From contig CAMLSF010000124.1 of assembly GCA_946482615.1 (NCBI GenBank), positions 1 to 10,831 on the forward strand: a stretch of 10,831 bases of DNA, in the 5' to 3' direction. The notes under the pieces were generated by a model. It had not been told where the DNA came from and ran no database searches. It was given only the letters and a program-made list of their open reading frames with translations. A program made the translations under genes and the position numbers. Below, in pieces: positions 1 through 7,140 of this stretch. The stretch is from an uncultured Chromatiaceae bacterium (lineage in GTDB: Bacteria > Pseudomonadota > Gammaproteobacteria > Enterobacterales > Alteromonadaceae). The stretch's first letter is position 1, and each line of letters begins with the position of its first letter.

Positions 1-45
1 TCGCCGCTCTTTCAATCTTAGGACGGGCGCTGATAAACCACGCCC
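1..45. other. Unassigned window edge downstream of fbp
   Basis: These 45 bases lie after the fbp stop codon. One minus-strand frame stays open to the edge but has no start codon before it, so I do not call it a gene. On the minus strand GGGCG and CGCCC, 11 bases apart, could form a 5-bp stem, but no T-run follows, so it is not a convincing terminator. Confidence 0.3.
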
Positions 46-1020
46 CTACATCGCCTGATGATACTGCAGACAGCTTTCCACTTCGTGTTTGGAACCTAAA
101 ATTACCGCTACACGCTGGTGAATATCCACAGGCTGGATCTCCATAATACGTTCAGTCCCTGTAGTACTGGCACCACCTGCCTGTTCGACCAGAAAACTCA
201 TTGGATTGGCTTCATACATCAGGCGCAGTTTGTCTGGTTTTTTCGGATCTTTTAAATCCCGCGGATAAGCAAAAATACCACCCCGGCATAATATTCTGTG
301 TACGTCACCAACCATAGCGGCAATCCAGCGCATATTAAAGTTTTTACCCCGTGGGCCTTCTTTACCTTTTAACAGGTCGGCAATGTAATTCTGCATCGCA
401 GGTTGCCAGTAGCGTTGGTTCGACATGTTTATAGCAAATTCAGCTGTGACCCCCGGAATAGTGACCTGTTCTGTGGTCAGCAGAAAACCACCATAGGTTT
501 TATCCAGAGTGTACATTTTGGTGCCTTTGCCTGTGGTCAGGGCCATCATAGTGGAAGGACCATACAATATATAACCAGCTGCAATCTGAGCTGTGCCTGG
601 TTGCAGGAAGATAGACGGATCGGTCGGATCTGCACCTTGGGGGGCGGGCAGAATAGAAAAAATAGTACCGATCAAGCTGTTAATGTCGGTGTTCGATGAG
701 CCATCCAGTGGGTCGAAAGTCACCAGGTATTTGCCGTGCGGATTACCTGCCACCGTACTGTCTTCTTCCTCAGAAGATATTGCCATGACTGAACCTGTTT
801 CCAGGATCAAATCCTTGAGCAGGTCGTTTGATAACACATCGAGTTTTTTCTGAGTTTCGCCCTGAACGTTTTCGTTCAGAGTGGAGCCCAATACATCAGA
901 AAGCTCACCCTGGCCAACCCGGAACGAAATCTCTTTGCAGGCAGCAACTATACTTTTAATCAGATCTATCAGGTCTGCATCTGCGCCATCAAGACGCAGG
1001 GCCGGAGCCAATCGACGCAT
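46..1020 (-). CDS. fbp: Class I fructose-1,6-bisphosphatase
   Basis: Cytoplasmic gluconeogenic enzyme that hydrolyses fructose-1,6-bisphosphate to fructose-6-phosphate and phosphate with Mg2+. The 324-residue product carries the family's metal-binding sites in order: the acidic SEEED stretch (residues 83-87), the FDPLDGSSN signature (102-110) and the C-terminal [14 protein letters not shown] motif (264-277), whose Glu270 matches the conserved metal-binding Glu. The length fits bacterial class I enzymes of about 320-335 residues. I chose the ATG at 1020 because AAGGA (1028-1032) lies 7 bases upstream and the protein then begins [10 protein letters not shown], like relatives. The frame stays open to an ATG at 1116, but that start has no ribosome site and would add 32 low-complexity residues covering the likely promoter. 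It is divergent from mpl, the same arrangement as in E. coli. The identification is firm; only the start is open to doubt. Confidence 0.94.
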   Translation of the reverse strand: MRRLAPALRLDGADADLIDLIKSIVAACKEISFRVGQGELSDVLGSTLNENVQGETQKKLDVLSNDLLKDLILETGSVMAISSEEEDSTVAGNPHGKYLVTFDPLDGSSNTDINSLIGTIFSILPAPQGADPTDPSIFLQPGTAQIAAGYILYGPSTMMALTTGKGTKMYTLDKTYGGFLLTTEQVTIPGVTAEFAINMSNQRYWQPAMQNYIADLLKGKEGPRGKNFNMRWIAAMVGDVHRILCRGGIFAYPRDLKDPKKPDKLRLMYEANPMSFLVEQAGGASTTGTERIMEIQPVDIHQRVAVILGSKHEVESCLQYHQAM

Positions 1021-1105
1021 AAAACCATCCTTTTTTTGTGTAGGTAGAGGACGCTGTGGCCGCAGTGTTAATTTTGATTGAGGGCTGTCAGCCACAGCAG
1101 CTGCC

Positions 1106-1111
1106 ATTTTA
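1106..1111 (-). promoter_or_regulatory. Possible -10 element of fbp
   Basis: On the minus strand TAAAAT stands 17 bases after CTGCAA, a 4/6 match to a -35 box. Transcription would begin near 1099 and leave a leader of about 80 bases before the ATG at 1020. The match is weak and found by eye only. Confidence 0.25.
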
Positions 1112-1174
1112 ATCAAGTTCAGGTTAAATTGCAGGTTTCTCGCTGTTTTATTTCAGCTGCTCTGCAGAGTCCTT

Positions 1175-1183
1175 TGCTAGAAT
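1175..1183 (+). promoter_or_regulatory. Likely extended -10 promoter of mpl
   Basis: TGCTAGAAT is an extended -10 element (TGn followed by TAGAAT, 5/6 to TATAAT). No good -35 box sits 17 bases upstream, which fits an extended -10 promoter. Transcription would start near 1190, giving a leader of about 30 bases with the ribosome site AAGGA at 1211-1215, 6 bases from the mpl ATG. This would be the promoter for the mpl-ubiX-yadGH cluster. Confidence 0.45.
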
Positions 1184-1221
1184 GGCAGCAAAATCCAAGA
1201 AAGACAGGCTAAGGATCTCGT

Positions 1222-2571
1222 ATGCATATTCATATTTTAGGCATTTGTGGCACTTTTATGGGCGGTATTGCCGCTATTGCAAAAAGTCTTGGGCATAAAG
1301 TGACTGGCTCAGACGCCAACGTATATCCACCTATGAGTACTCAACTGGAACAACTGGGCATAGCACTGACTCAGGGTTATGATCCGGTCCAGCTGCAACC
1401 AGCCCCTGATCTGGTGATTATTGGTAACGCCATGTCCCGGGGTAATCCGGCCGTGGAATACACCTTGGATCAGAATATACCGTACAGCTCAGGGCCACAG
1501 TGGCTGGCTGAACAGGTATTGCATCAGCGTTGGGTGTTGGCCGTGTCCGGCACTCATGGTAAAACGACCACCAGCAGCATGCTGGCCTGGGTGCTGGACT
1601 ATGCAGGTTTAAAACCTGGTTTTTTAATTGGTGGTATTCCGCAGAATTTTGACAGCTCAGCCCGTTTAGGCGACTCGCCATTTTTTGTGATTGAAGCCGA
1701 TGAATACGACACGGCTTTTTTTGATAAACGCTCCAAGTTTGTGCATTACAGACCCCGTACTCTGGTGATTAACAATCTGGAATACGATCACGCAGATATT
1801 TTCCCGGATCTGGCTGCCATTCAGCGTCAGTTCCATCATTTACTCCGTATGGTGCCAGCCACTGGTCTGGTATTAAGTCCGGCCCATGTTGAAGCTGTGG
1901 ATCAAACCCTCGCCATGGGCTGCTGGAGCGAACAACAGCGTTATGGTAAAGACTGGACTGTTGAATTAAAACAACCGGATGGCAGCGTATTTGAACTCTT
2001 TTATCAGGGGCAGTCACAAGGCAGATTGCACTGGGATTTATGTGGCAATCATAATGTTGAAAATGCTGTGATGGCCATAGCTGCAGCCCGTCATGTCGGT
2101 GTGCCTGTGGCTGTATCTATTGAAGCTTTAACCCAGTTTGTTGCGCCAAAACGCCGGATGGAACTCAAGGGCACAGTCAAAGGCATAGCTGTGTATGATG
2201 ATTTTGCTCATCATCCTACAGCTATTGAAACCACTTTAGCTGGCTTAAGAGCCCGGGTCGGAGAGGCAAAAATCTGGGCAGTGCTGGAGCCAAGATCCAA
2301 TACCATGCGGATGGGCGTGCATAAATCGGCTATTGCTGATTCTTTGCATCATGCGGATAACGTGCTGCTGTTTGAACCAGCCAACTCGGGCTGGTCACTT
2401 GCTGCTGCAGCAGAACAGATGCCTGGCAGAGCACAGGTCTTTCAGTCAGTGGAATTAATAGTGGCTGCTCTGGTTGAAAAAGCCTCTGCAGGGGATCATA
2501 TAGTGATAATGAGCAATGGCGGTTTTGGTGGTATTCACCAAAAGCTATTGGATGCCCTGACAGCAGATTAA
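1222..2571 (+). CDS. mpl: UDP-MurNAc:L-Ala-gamma-D-Glu-meso-DAP ligase
   Basis: Murein recycling enzyme. It ligates the tripeptide recovered from turned-over peptidoglycan onto UDP-N-acetylmuramate using ATP, bypassing MurC-MurD-MurE. The 449-residue protein has the three-domain Mur ligase build. An N-terminal Rossmann-like segment opens with HILGICGTFMGG (residues 4-15). The ATP-binding loop is GTHGKTTT (110-117). Central EADEYDTAFFDKRSKF (158-173) and NNLEYDHADIF (184-194) are typical of Mpl rather than MurC. Further on are GNHNVENA (275-282), YDDFAHHPTAI (325-335) and EPRSNTMRMG (356-365). Length matches E. coli Mpl (about 457). The start is supported by AAGGA 6 bases upstream. It is first of four closely packed genes and divergent from fbp, as in E. 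coli; the link to ubiX recalls Pseudomonas. Nothing looks broken. Confidence 0.95.
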   Translation: MHIHILGICGTFMGGIAAIAKSLGHKVTGSDANVYPPMSTQLEQLGIALTQGYDPVQLQPAPDLVIIGNAMSRGNPAVEYTLDQNIPYSSGPQWLAEQVLHQRWVLAVSGTHGKTTTSSMLAWVLDYAGLKPGFLIGGIPQNFDSSARLGDSPFFVIEADEYDTAFFDKRSKFVHYRPRTLVINNLEYDHADIFPDLAAIQRQFHHLLRMVPATGLVLSPAHVEAVDQTLAMGCWSEQQRYGKDWTVELKQPDGSVFELFYQGQSQGRLHWDLCGNHNVENAVMAIAAARHVGVPVAVSIEALTQFVAPKRRMELKGTVKGIAVYDDFAHHPTAIETTLAGLRARVGEAKIWAVLEPRSNTMRMGVHKSAIADSLHHADNVLLFEPANSGWSLAAAAEQMPGRAQVFQSVELIVAALVEKASAGDHIVIMSNGGFGGIHQKLLDALTAD

Positions 2572-2601
2572 AGTTGCCCTCATTCTAAAGAAGAGAACTC
2601 C

Positions 2602-3216
2602 ATGACCCAAGAAGTCACTTTAGCTTTTACCGGCGCTTCAGGCGCTGGTTATGGCTGGCGTTTGCTGGAAAACTTACTGGCACAACAGGTCAAAGTACAT
2701 CTGCTGATTTCCAGTGCTGCCCGTGTGGTCTTTGCGACTGAATATGATTTAAAACTGCCGGGTGGCCCTGAAGCCTGCCGCGATTTTATTCTGGAAAAAA
2801 CCGGAGCCAGCAAAGAGTTGTTAGCTGTATATGGCAAAGACGACTGGTTTTCGCCTTGTGCCTCGGGCTCTGCTGCACCAAAGCAGATGGTGATTTGCCC
2901 ATGCTCCACCGGCACTGCAGCCGCTATTGCCCATGGCATGAGTGATAATCTGATTGAACGTGCTGCGGACGTAGTGCTGAAAGAGCGTGGTCAGCTCATT
3001 ATAGTGCCACGCGAAACACCCCTGAGTACCATTCATCTGGAGAACTTAGTGGCCTTGTCCAAAGCCGGTGCTGTGGTGATGCCGGCCGCTCCTGGTTTCT
3101 ATCATCAGCCGCAATCAGTCGATGATTTAATCGACTTTATGGTGGCGCGAATTCTGGACCATTTAGGTTTAAAGCAACAGTTAGTCGGCCGTTGGGGCTA
3201 TGGAGATCAACAGTGA
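2602..3216 (+). CDS. ubiX: Flavin prenyltransferase UbiX
   Basis: Transfers a dimethylallyl group from dimethylallyl monophosphate to reduced FMN, making prenyl-FMN, the cofactor of the UbiD decarboxylase in ubiquinone synthesis. UbiD is not in this window. Motifs seen in the 204 residues: TGASGAGYG (10-18, FMN phosphate loop), [14 protein letters not shown] (99-112), [14 protein letters not shown] (116-129), [15 protein letters not shown] (135-149) and [11 protein letters not shown] (165-175). The length and the PCSTGT and STIHLENL forms resemble the longer Pseudomonas-type UbiX (about 209) more than the 189-residue E. coli protein. The start lies 30 bases after mpl with a purine-rich AAGAAGAGAA upstream. 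The stop TGA overlaps the GTG start of yadG, so the two are probably translationally coupled. Pad1-type phenolic-acid homologues are an alternative name, but the context and sequence favour UbiX. Confidence 0.92.
   Translation: MTQEVTLAFTGASGAGYGWRLLENLLAQQVKVHLLISSAARVVFATEYDLKLPGGPEACRDFILEKTGASKELLAVYGKDDWFSPCASGSAAPKQMVICPCSTGTAAAIAHGMSDNLIERAADVVLKERGQLIIVPRETPLSTIHLENLVALSKAGAVVMPAAPGFYHQPQSVDDLIDFMVARILDHLGLKQQLVGRWGYGDQQ
3202..3205 (+). promoter_or_regulatory. Ribosome site fixing a GTG start for yadG
   Basis: GGAG lies 7 bases before GTG at 3213. This GTG overlaps the ubiX stop as GTGA, and translation from it gives [10 protein letters not shown], the same opening as YadG relatives. 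A longer reading from TTG at 3192 has no better ribosome site and runs back into ubiX. Confidence 0.7.
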
Positions 3217-4139
3217 CCTTAGCGTTAGAAATTAAACAGTTACACAAGGTGTATAAAAGCGGCACTGTCGCCTTAAAAGGCATAGACCTTGAAGTGCAGC
3301 AAGGTGACTTTTTTGCCTTGTTGGGTCCAAATGGGGCAGGTAAAAGTACCAGCATTGGCATTATCAGCTCGCTGGTGAATAAAAGCAGCGGTACTGTCAG
3401 GGTCTTTGATTACGATCTGGACACGCAACTGGAAGATGCCAAAAGTCAGCTGGGTTTAGTGCCGCAGGAATTTAACTTCAACCAGTTTGAGACTGTGCTG
3501 CAGATAGTGCTGAATCAGGCCGGTTATTATGGCGTGCCACGTTCTGTCGCTTTGGTTCGGGCCGAAAAATATTTAGGTCAGTTGGGGTTGTGGGACAAAC
3601 GCCATGCCCGCTCGCGTGAACTCTCAGGCGGTATGAAACGCCGTCTGATGATAGCCCGTGCTTTAATGCATGAACCTAAGTTACTGATTTTAGATGAACC
3701 TACAGCGGGCGTGGATATTGAACTGCGCCGTTCTATGTGGGAGTTCCTAAAAGACATTAACCAGCAGGGCGTGACTATTATTCTGACCACTCACTATCTG
3801 GAAGAAGCCGAGTCCTTGTGCCGCAATATCGCCATTATCGACAAAGGTCAGATCGTCGAAAACACCAGCATGAAAAACCTGTTGAGTAAGCTCAATAAAG
3901 AAACCTTTTTGCTCGATATTGCCCCCACTGATGCTGTGATCAGCCTGGATGGATACAGCTTCCGTCAAACCGACAGTCATAGTCTGGAAGTGGATGTGGA
4001 AAAAGCTCAGGGCCTCAATGGGGTATTCAGTGCATTAACAGCACAGGGTATACAGGTACTGTCGATGCGCAATAAAGCCAACCGTCTGGAAGAGTTGTTT
4101 GTCAGTCTGGTCGAAAACGGACGCGGAGCCAAAGCATGA
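3213..4139 (+). CDS. yadG: ABC transporter ATP-binding protein YadG
   Basis: Cytoplasmic ATPase subunit of an ABC-2 type export system, paired with the YadH permease next door. The substrate is unknown, also for the E. coli pair as far as I know. With the GTG start the protein has 308 residues, the same as E. coli YadG, and it is recognisably similar along its length. In order: Walker [10 protein letters not shown] (38-46), Q-loop Gln85 in [11 protein letters not shown] signature LSGGM (137-141), Walker B LLILDEP (157-163) with catalytic Glu162, D-loop AGVD (165-168) and H-loop His194 in [10 protein letters not shown]. All ATPase residues are present. A C-terminal extension of about 95 residues ends with [17 protein letters not shown], characteristic of this subfamily. 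Its stop overlaps yadH by four bases (ATGA), so the two subunits are probably coupled in translation. Confidence 0.93.
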   Translation: MTLALEIKQLHKVYKSGTVALKGIDLEVQQGDFFALLGPNGAGKSTSIGIISSLVNKSSGTVRVFDYDLDTQLEDAKSQLGLVPQEFNFNQFETVLQIVLNQAGYYGVPRSVALVRAEKYLGQLGLWDKRHARSRELSGGMKRRLMIARALMHEPKLLILDEPTAGVDIELRRSMWEFLKDINQQGVTIILTTHYLEEAESLCRNIAIIDKGQIVENTSMKNLLSKLNKETFLLDIAPTDAVISLDGYSFRQTDSHSLEVDVEKAQGLNGVFSALTAQGIQVLSMRNKANRLEELFVSLVENGRGAKA

Positions 4140-4906
4140 GTTCACGTAATTTAATAGCGCTGCAAAGTATTCTTTATAAAGAAACCAACAGATTTATGCG
4201 GATCTGGGTGCAAACCCTGGTGCCACCTGCCATTACCATGACCTTGTATTTTGTCATTTTTGGCGCTTTGGTCGGCTCCCGTATCGGTGAGATGGGTGGC
4301 TTCAGTTATATGGAGTTTATAGTGCCTGGCCTGATTATGATGTCGGTGATCACCAACTCCTATTCCAATGTGGCTTCATCTTTTTTCAGCGCCAAGTTTC
4401 AGCGTAATGTCGAAGAGCTGCTGGTGGCTCCTGTACCTAACTACATCATAGTGCTGGGTTATGTCGGTGGTGGTGTGGCGCGCGGTATTCTGGTGGGGGT
4501 CATAGTGTCTTTGTTATCGCTGTTTTTTGTTGATATCAAAGTGCATCACCTGTTTATTCTGATGTCCACTGTGGTGCTGACTGCTACTTTATTTTCGCTG
4601 GCTGGTTTAATCAACGCTGTGTATGCGAAAACTTTTGATGACATCAGCATTATTCCAACTTTTGTACTGACGCCTTTAACTTATTTGGGTGGGGTGTTTT
4701 ATTCGCTGAGTTTATTACCGGAGTTTTGGCAATACGTGTCTAAGGTGAACCCTATTGTCTATATGGTAAACGCCTTCCGTTATGGCTTTTTAGGCGTCAG
4801 CGATGTCAACCTGGTGTTCGCCTTCAGTGTCATTATTGGTTTTATTCTGGTGTTTTTTAGCTTTGCGATGTACCTGATTAATAAAGGTATAGGGCTTCGA
4901 AGCTAA
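4136..4906 (+). CDS. yadH: ABC-2 type permease YadH
   Basis: Inner-membrane partner of YadG. The 256-residue protein equals E. coli YadH in length and shares long stretches such as RFMRIWVQTLVPP (19-31), FIVPGLIMMSVITN (61-74), ELLVAPVP (94-101) and TPLTYLGGVFYSL (179-191). About six membrane segments are visible near residues 25-47, 58-78, 108-132, 137-163, 172-192 and 225-247. The ABC-2 family signature region NPIVYMVNAFRYGFLG is at 205-220, before the last segment. The start ATG overlaps the yadG TGA, with GGAG at 4125-4128, 7 bases upstream. It is the last gene of the cluster and is followed by a strong hairpin at 4930-4954. The exported substrate cannot be told from the sequence; ABC-2 permeases move polysaccharides, lipids or drugs. 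Confidence 0.92.
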   Translation: MSSRNLIALQSILYKETNRFMRIWVQTLVPPAITMTLYFVIFGALVGSRIGEMGGFSYMEFIVPGLIMMSVITNSYSNVASSFFSAKFQRNVEELLVAPVPNYIIVLGYVGGGVARGILVGVIVSLLSLFFVDIKVHHLFILMSTVVLTATLFSLAGLINAVYAKTFDDISIIPTFVLTPLTYLGGVFYSLSLLPEFWQYVSKVNPIVYMVNAFRYGFLGVSDVNLVFAFSVIIGFILVFFSFAMYLINKGIGLRS

Positions 4907-4929
4907 GCTTGTTTATCAGTACAGCAAAG

Positions 4930-4957
4930 AAGAGGCGCTTAAACAGCGCCTCTTTCA
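4930..4957. terminator. Bidirectional terminator between yadH and the EAL gene
   Basis: A perfect 10-bp stem, AAGAGGCGCT (4930-4939) with AGCGCCTCTT (4945-4954), encloses a 5-base loop. On the plus strand it continues TTTC, a short T-run, 24 bases after the yadH stop. The stop codon of the opposing gene (TAA, 4939-4941) lies at the top of the hairpin, so its right arm is coding sequence of that gene. Confidence 0.75.
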
Positions 4958-6816
4958 TAATATCGCAGCGGCACAGGAGCGGCCGGACCAAAGTAATAAC
5001 CCTGAGCGTAACTGATGCCGCACCTTTCCAGCGCGTCCAGCGACTGCTTACTTTCGACCATTTCAGCAATGATCAGCAACTGGGTTTGTTTGGCAAAAGA
5101 GCTGATATGCTCGATAAACAGCTGAGCGTCAGGGTCTGAGCTTATCAGTTCTATTAAGCTGCCATGAATTTTTAAGCCATCGACCCGCAACTGCAACAGG
5201 TCCGCCATACCTATACCACTGGCTACACCAAAATCGTCCAGCAGGACTTTGGCGCCGGTTTTCTGCAATGCAGCTATCGCATCCCGGCAGCGTTCAAACT
5301 GAGGCAAGACTCCGGCTTCAGCCAGTTCAAAATACACCCGTTCAGGTTTCGGATAATGCTGCAGATAATCGAGGAAAAACTGCTGTAAATCGTCGTCCAG
5401 TAAGTCACGGCAATTAATGTTAATAGACCAGCTGACTTCGGAAGCCGCGAACTGACTGGCGCTTTTAATAAACATCATTTTGGTCAGTTCTGTATCCAGA
5501 TGACTGCGGTTGATGATGCTTAAAAACTGATCCGGCGTCAGTATGCTGCCGTCACTACGTAAAATCCTGGCCAGACATTCGTACTGGAAAATCTCGCCCG
5601 TGCTGATTTGCACCACAGGCTGGAAGTAAGGCACTATTTGTTCGTGGCCTATGGCTTCACGTACTTCTTTGGCCATTTTGATATTGGTATGCAGATGTTG
5701 TTTCAGTGCCAGTAAATTGTCCGAATACACTACTAATGATTGTTGTTGCAAACGTGCTGTATTCACAGCCAGCATGGCGTTTTCGAGCACTACAGCCGCA
5801 GGGGATAAGGCCACACCTAAAGTCACAGTAAAGAGCAGGTAGGGATCATTCAGCACAGGCTGGGTGAAATCAAAACTCTTGAGTTTGTCATGTAATTCGT
5901 TGTCAGAAATCACAGCCACACGGCGAATAGCCAATTTTTCAAAAGACAAACGATACAGGCGGAACGGGCGGCCTAAGTGCAGTTGCAACTGGTTGATAAA
6001 TTGGTTGATAGCCTGTTCAGCAATCAGAGTGCCATACAAGTGGCTGATTTCTTCCAGGTTATTCACCTGCAAAATAGCCAGTTGACTTAAGCCGGCTGAT
6101 TCATGACGCAAGTGTGCTTCCAAAGCTAACGCATTACGCCGGCCTGAACTGCGATCTGTGGTCAGGTTATGTCGTAATACCATGGCGTAACTTAAGGCCA
6201 ATAACAGAGCTAAACCAAAAAAGACTGAACCACTTAAAATAGATTGTTGCATGCTGGCCATCAGCCATTGATCCAGATCGGTAATGGCAATATCAGCTCC
6301 GGCTAAATAGACAGTGCCATCGCTGCTTTGGTAAGGAACCAATACGGAACGGAAATGGCCAAATTGGTCCACTGACTCTTCAAATACAGGAGCTATAGAA
6401 GCAAAAGCGGCTTTGTTGGCTTCGGTTGCTTCCGGATAATAATCATAAAAGTAACTTAACTGACCACGTAATAAGTCATCTTCTGTGTAGCTGGATGAGG
6501 TGAAATGCACTTTGCCATCGACCTGGATCATGCTGTAGACATACTGCAATTTTAAATCTTTGGCATAGAGGCTGAGCTTTTTAGCCAACTCCAGATATTC
6601 AGCACGGGAAATATGTTGGGGACCACTGATGTTGTTGTGGTAGTTTTCGCCAAGCAAATAGGGCACGGCTTTCACCGCATTGGTTAACTGCAGATCAACC
6701 TGCGCCAGTTTAGCCTGGTAGGTTTGCTGATACTGGTAATACACATAAACAGCAATGGCGAGTAGATACACCACAAGGCTGACAATCATAAAGTGCGCTG
6801 AACGGATCCGTAACAT
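4939..6816 (-). CDS. Membrane EAL-domain signalling protein, degenerate GGDEF
   Basis: Probable cyclic-di-GMP signalling receptor in the inner membrane, 625 residues. A membrane helix at about 10-28 and another at about 193-213 enclose a periplasmic region of about 165 residues, probably a Cache/PAS-like sensor (inferred from layout and the YVYSMIQVDGKVHFTSS stretch at 92-108). No HAMP domain is obvious. The GGDEF-like domain (about 220-370) is decayed: SFEKL (291-295) replaces GGDEF, so it should not make c-di-GMP. The EAL domain (about 380-620) keeps most phosphodiesterase residues: Gln399, Glu413 and Arg417 (ECLAR for EALxR), Asn466, Glu497, Asp527-Asp528, Lys549, Glu585 and Gln605. Oddities are KIH for the usual KID (His551) and VAS for the usual TGY after DDFG. 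Activity is therefore plausible but uncertain. The start ATG has only a weak ribosome site. CsrD/MshH is also a two-TM protein with a decayed GGDEF domain, but I see no specific match. Confidence 0.88.
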   Translation of the reverse strand: MLRIRSAHFMIVSLVVYLLAIAVYVYYQYQQTYQAKLAQVDLQLTNAVKAVPYLLGENYHNNISGPQHISRAEYLELAKKLSLYAKDLKLQYVYSMIQVDGKVHFTSSSYTEDDLLRGQLSYFYDYYPEATEANKAAFASIAPVFEESVDQFGHFRSVLVPYQSSDGTVYLAGADIAITDLDQWLMASMQQSILSGSVFFGLALLLALSYAMVLRHNLTTDRSSGRRNALALEAHLRHESAGLSQLAILQVNNLEEISHLYGTLIAEQAINQFINQLQLHLGRPFRLYRLSFEKLAIRRVAVISDNELHDKLKSFDFTQPVLNDPYLLFTVTLGVALSPAAVVLENAMLAVNTARLQQQSLVVYSDNLLALKQHLHTNIKMAKEVREAIGHEQIVPYFQPVVQISTGEIFQYECLARILRSDGSILTPDQFLSIINRSHLDTELTKMMFIKSASQFAASEVSWSININCRDLLDDDLQQFFLDYLQHYPKPERVYFELAEAGVLPQFERCRDAIAALQKTGAKVLLDDFGVASGIGMADLLQLRVDGLKIHGSLIELISSDPDAQLFIEHISSFAKQTQLLIIAEMVESKQSLDALERCGISYAQGYYFGPAAPVPLRYYERGAV

Positions 6817-7140
6817 GCAATGACTCGTAAAAAGGAACCTGAAAACAATACGTTAATAGCTTAGCTGATTTAATTCAGGCTGACAGCTAATACTTTAATC
6901 TGATGCAGTGACCTGTTTCCCGACAGATTTGTTGCAATCAGGTAGCGAGATTCGGCAAAAACAGGTTGTTTGTGCGGTTTTTTGCGGCATCTTTGCAGAG
7001 AGATGATCAACAGATGAATTTTTTTAAAGACATTTAAAGGTGCATTTAGTACAGTGACCTCCTTTTTGACTTACTGATTTTACGGCCTGAAAACACAAAA
7101 TAAGAAGCCGATAGAGACACAACGGTGAGACAGGATACGA
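6817..7140. other. Gene-free intergenic region between divergent genes
   Basis: This 324-base gap must hold the promoters of the EAL gene (-) and panP (+). It is AT-rich with stops in all frames. The only short frame, 31 codons on the minus strand from 6990, has no ribosome site. Visible patterns are an inverted repeat TTAGCTG (6861-6867) / CAGCTAA (6884-6890), a direct repeat CAGTGACCT (6906-6914 and 7052-7060), and T-rich stretches around 6978-6983 and 7019-7025. I recognise no operator or riboswitch. Confidence 0.6.
7066..7094 (+). promoter_or_regulatory. Possible panP promoter
   Basis: TTGACT (7066-7071, 5/6 to the -35 consensus) is followed after 17 bases by GAAAAC (7089-7094), only 3/6 to the -10 consensus. 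It lies 46 bases before the panP ATG, a suitable distance. The poor -10 box makes this tentative. Confidence 0.3.

Noticed and set aside
403..1081. Several plus-strand open frames inside fbp
   Set aside because: They lie antisense to a well-supported gene and their translations show no domain or ribosome site.
1021..1116. A longer fbp reading starting at ATG 1116 or 1107
   Set aside because: Neither ATG has a ribosome site, the added residues look random, and the region likely holds the fbp promoter. The ATG at 1020 has a good AAGGA site.
3192..3212. A TTG start for yadG inside ubiX
   Set aside because: The GTG at 3213 has GGAG 7 bases upstream and matches the usual YadG N-terminus and length.
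2649..3361. Minus-strand open frames across ubiX and the yadG start
   Set aside because: Antisense shadows of conserved genes, with no family motif in the translation.
4939..6816. Naming the EAL protein CsrD/MshH
   Set aside because: Shared traits (two TMs, decayed GGDEF) are generic. The cofactor residues of the EAL half are mostly kept here, unlike CsrD, and no Msh pilus genes are nearby.
6895..6990. A 31-codon minus-strand reading frame in the long gap
   Set aside because: No ribosome site, cysteine-rich random-looking composition and no recognisable motif.
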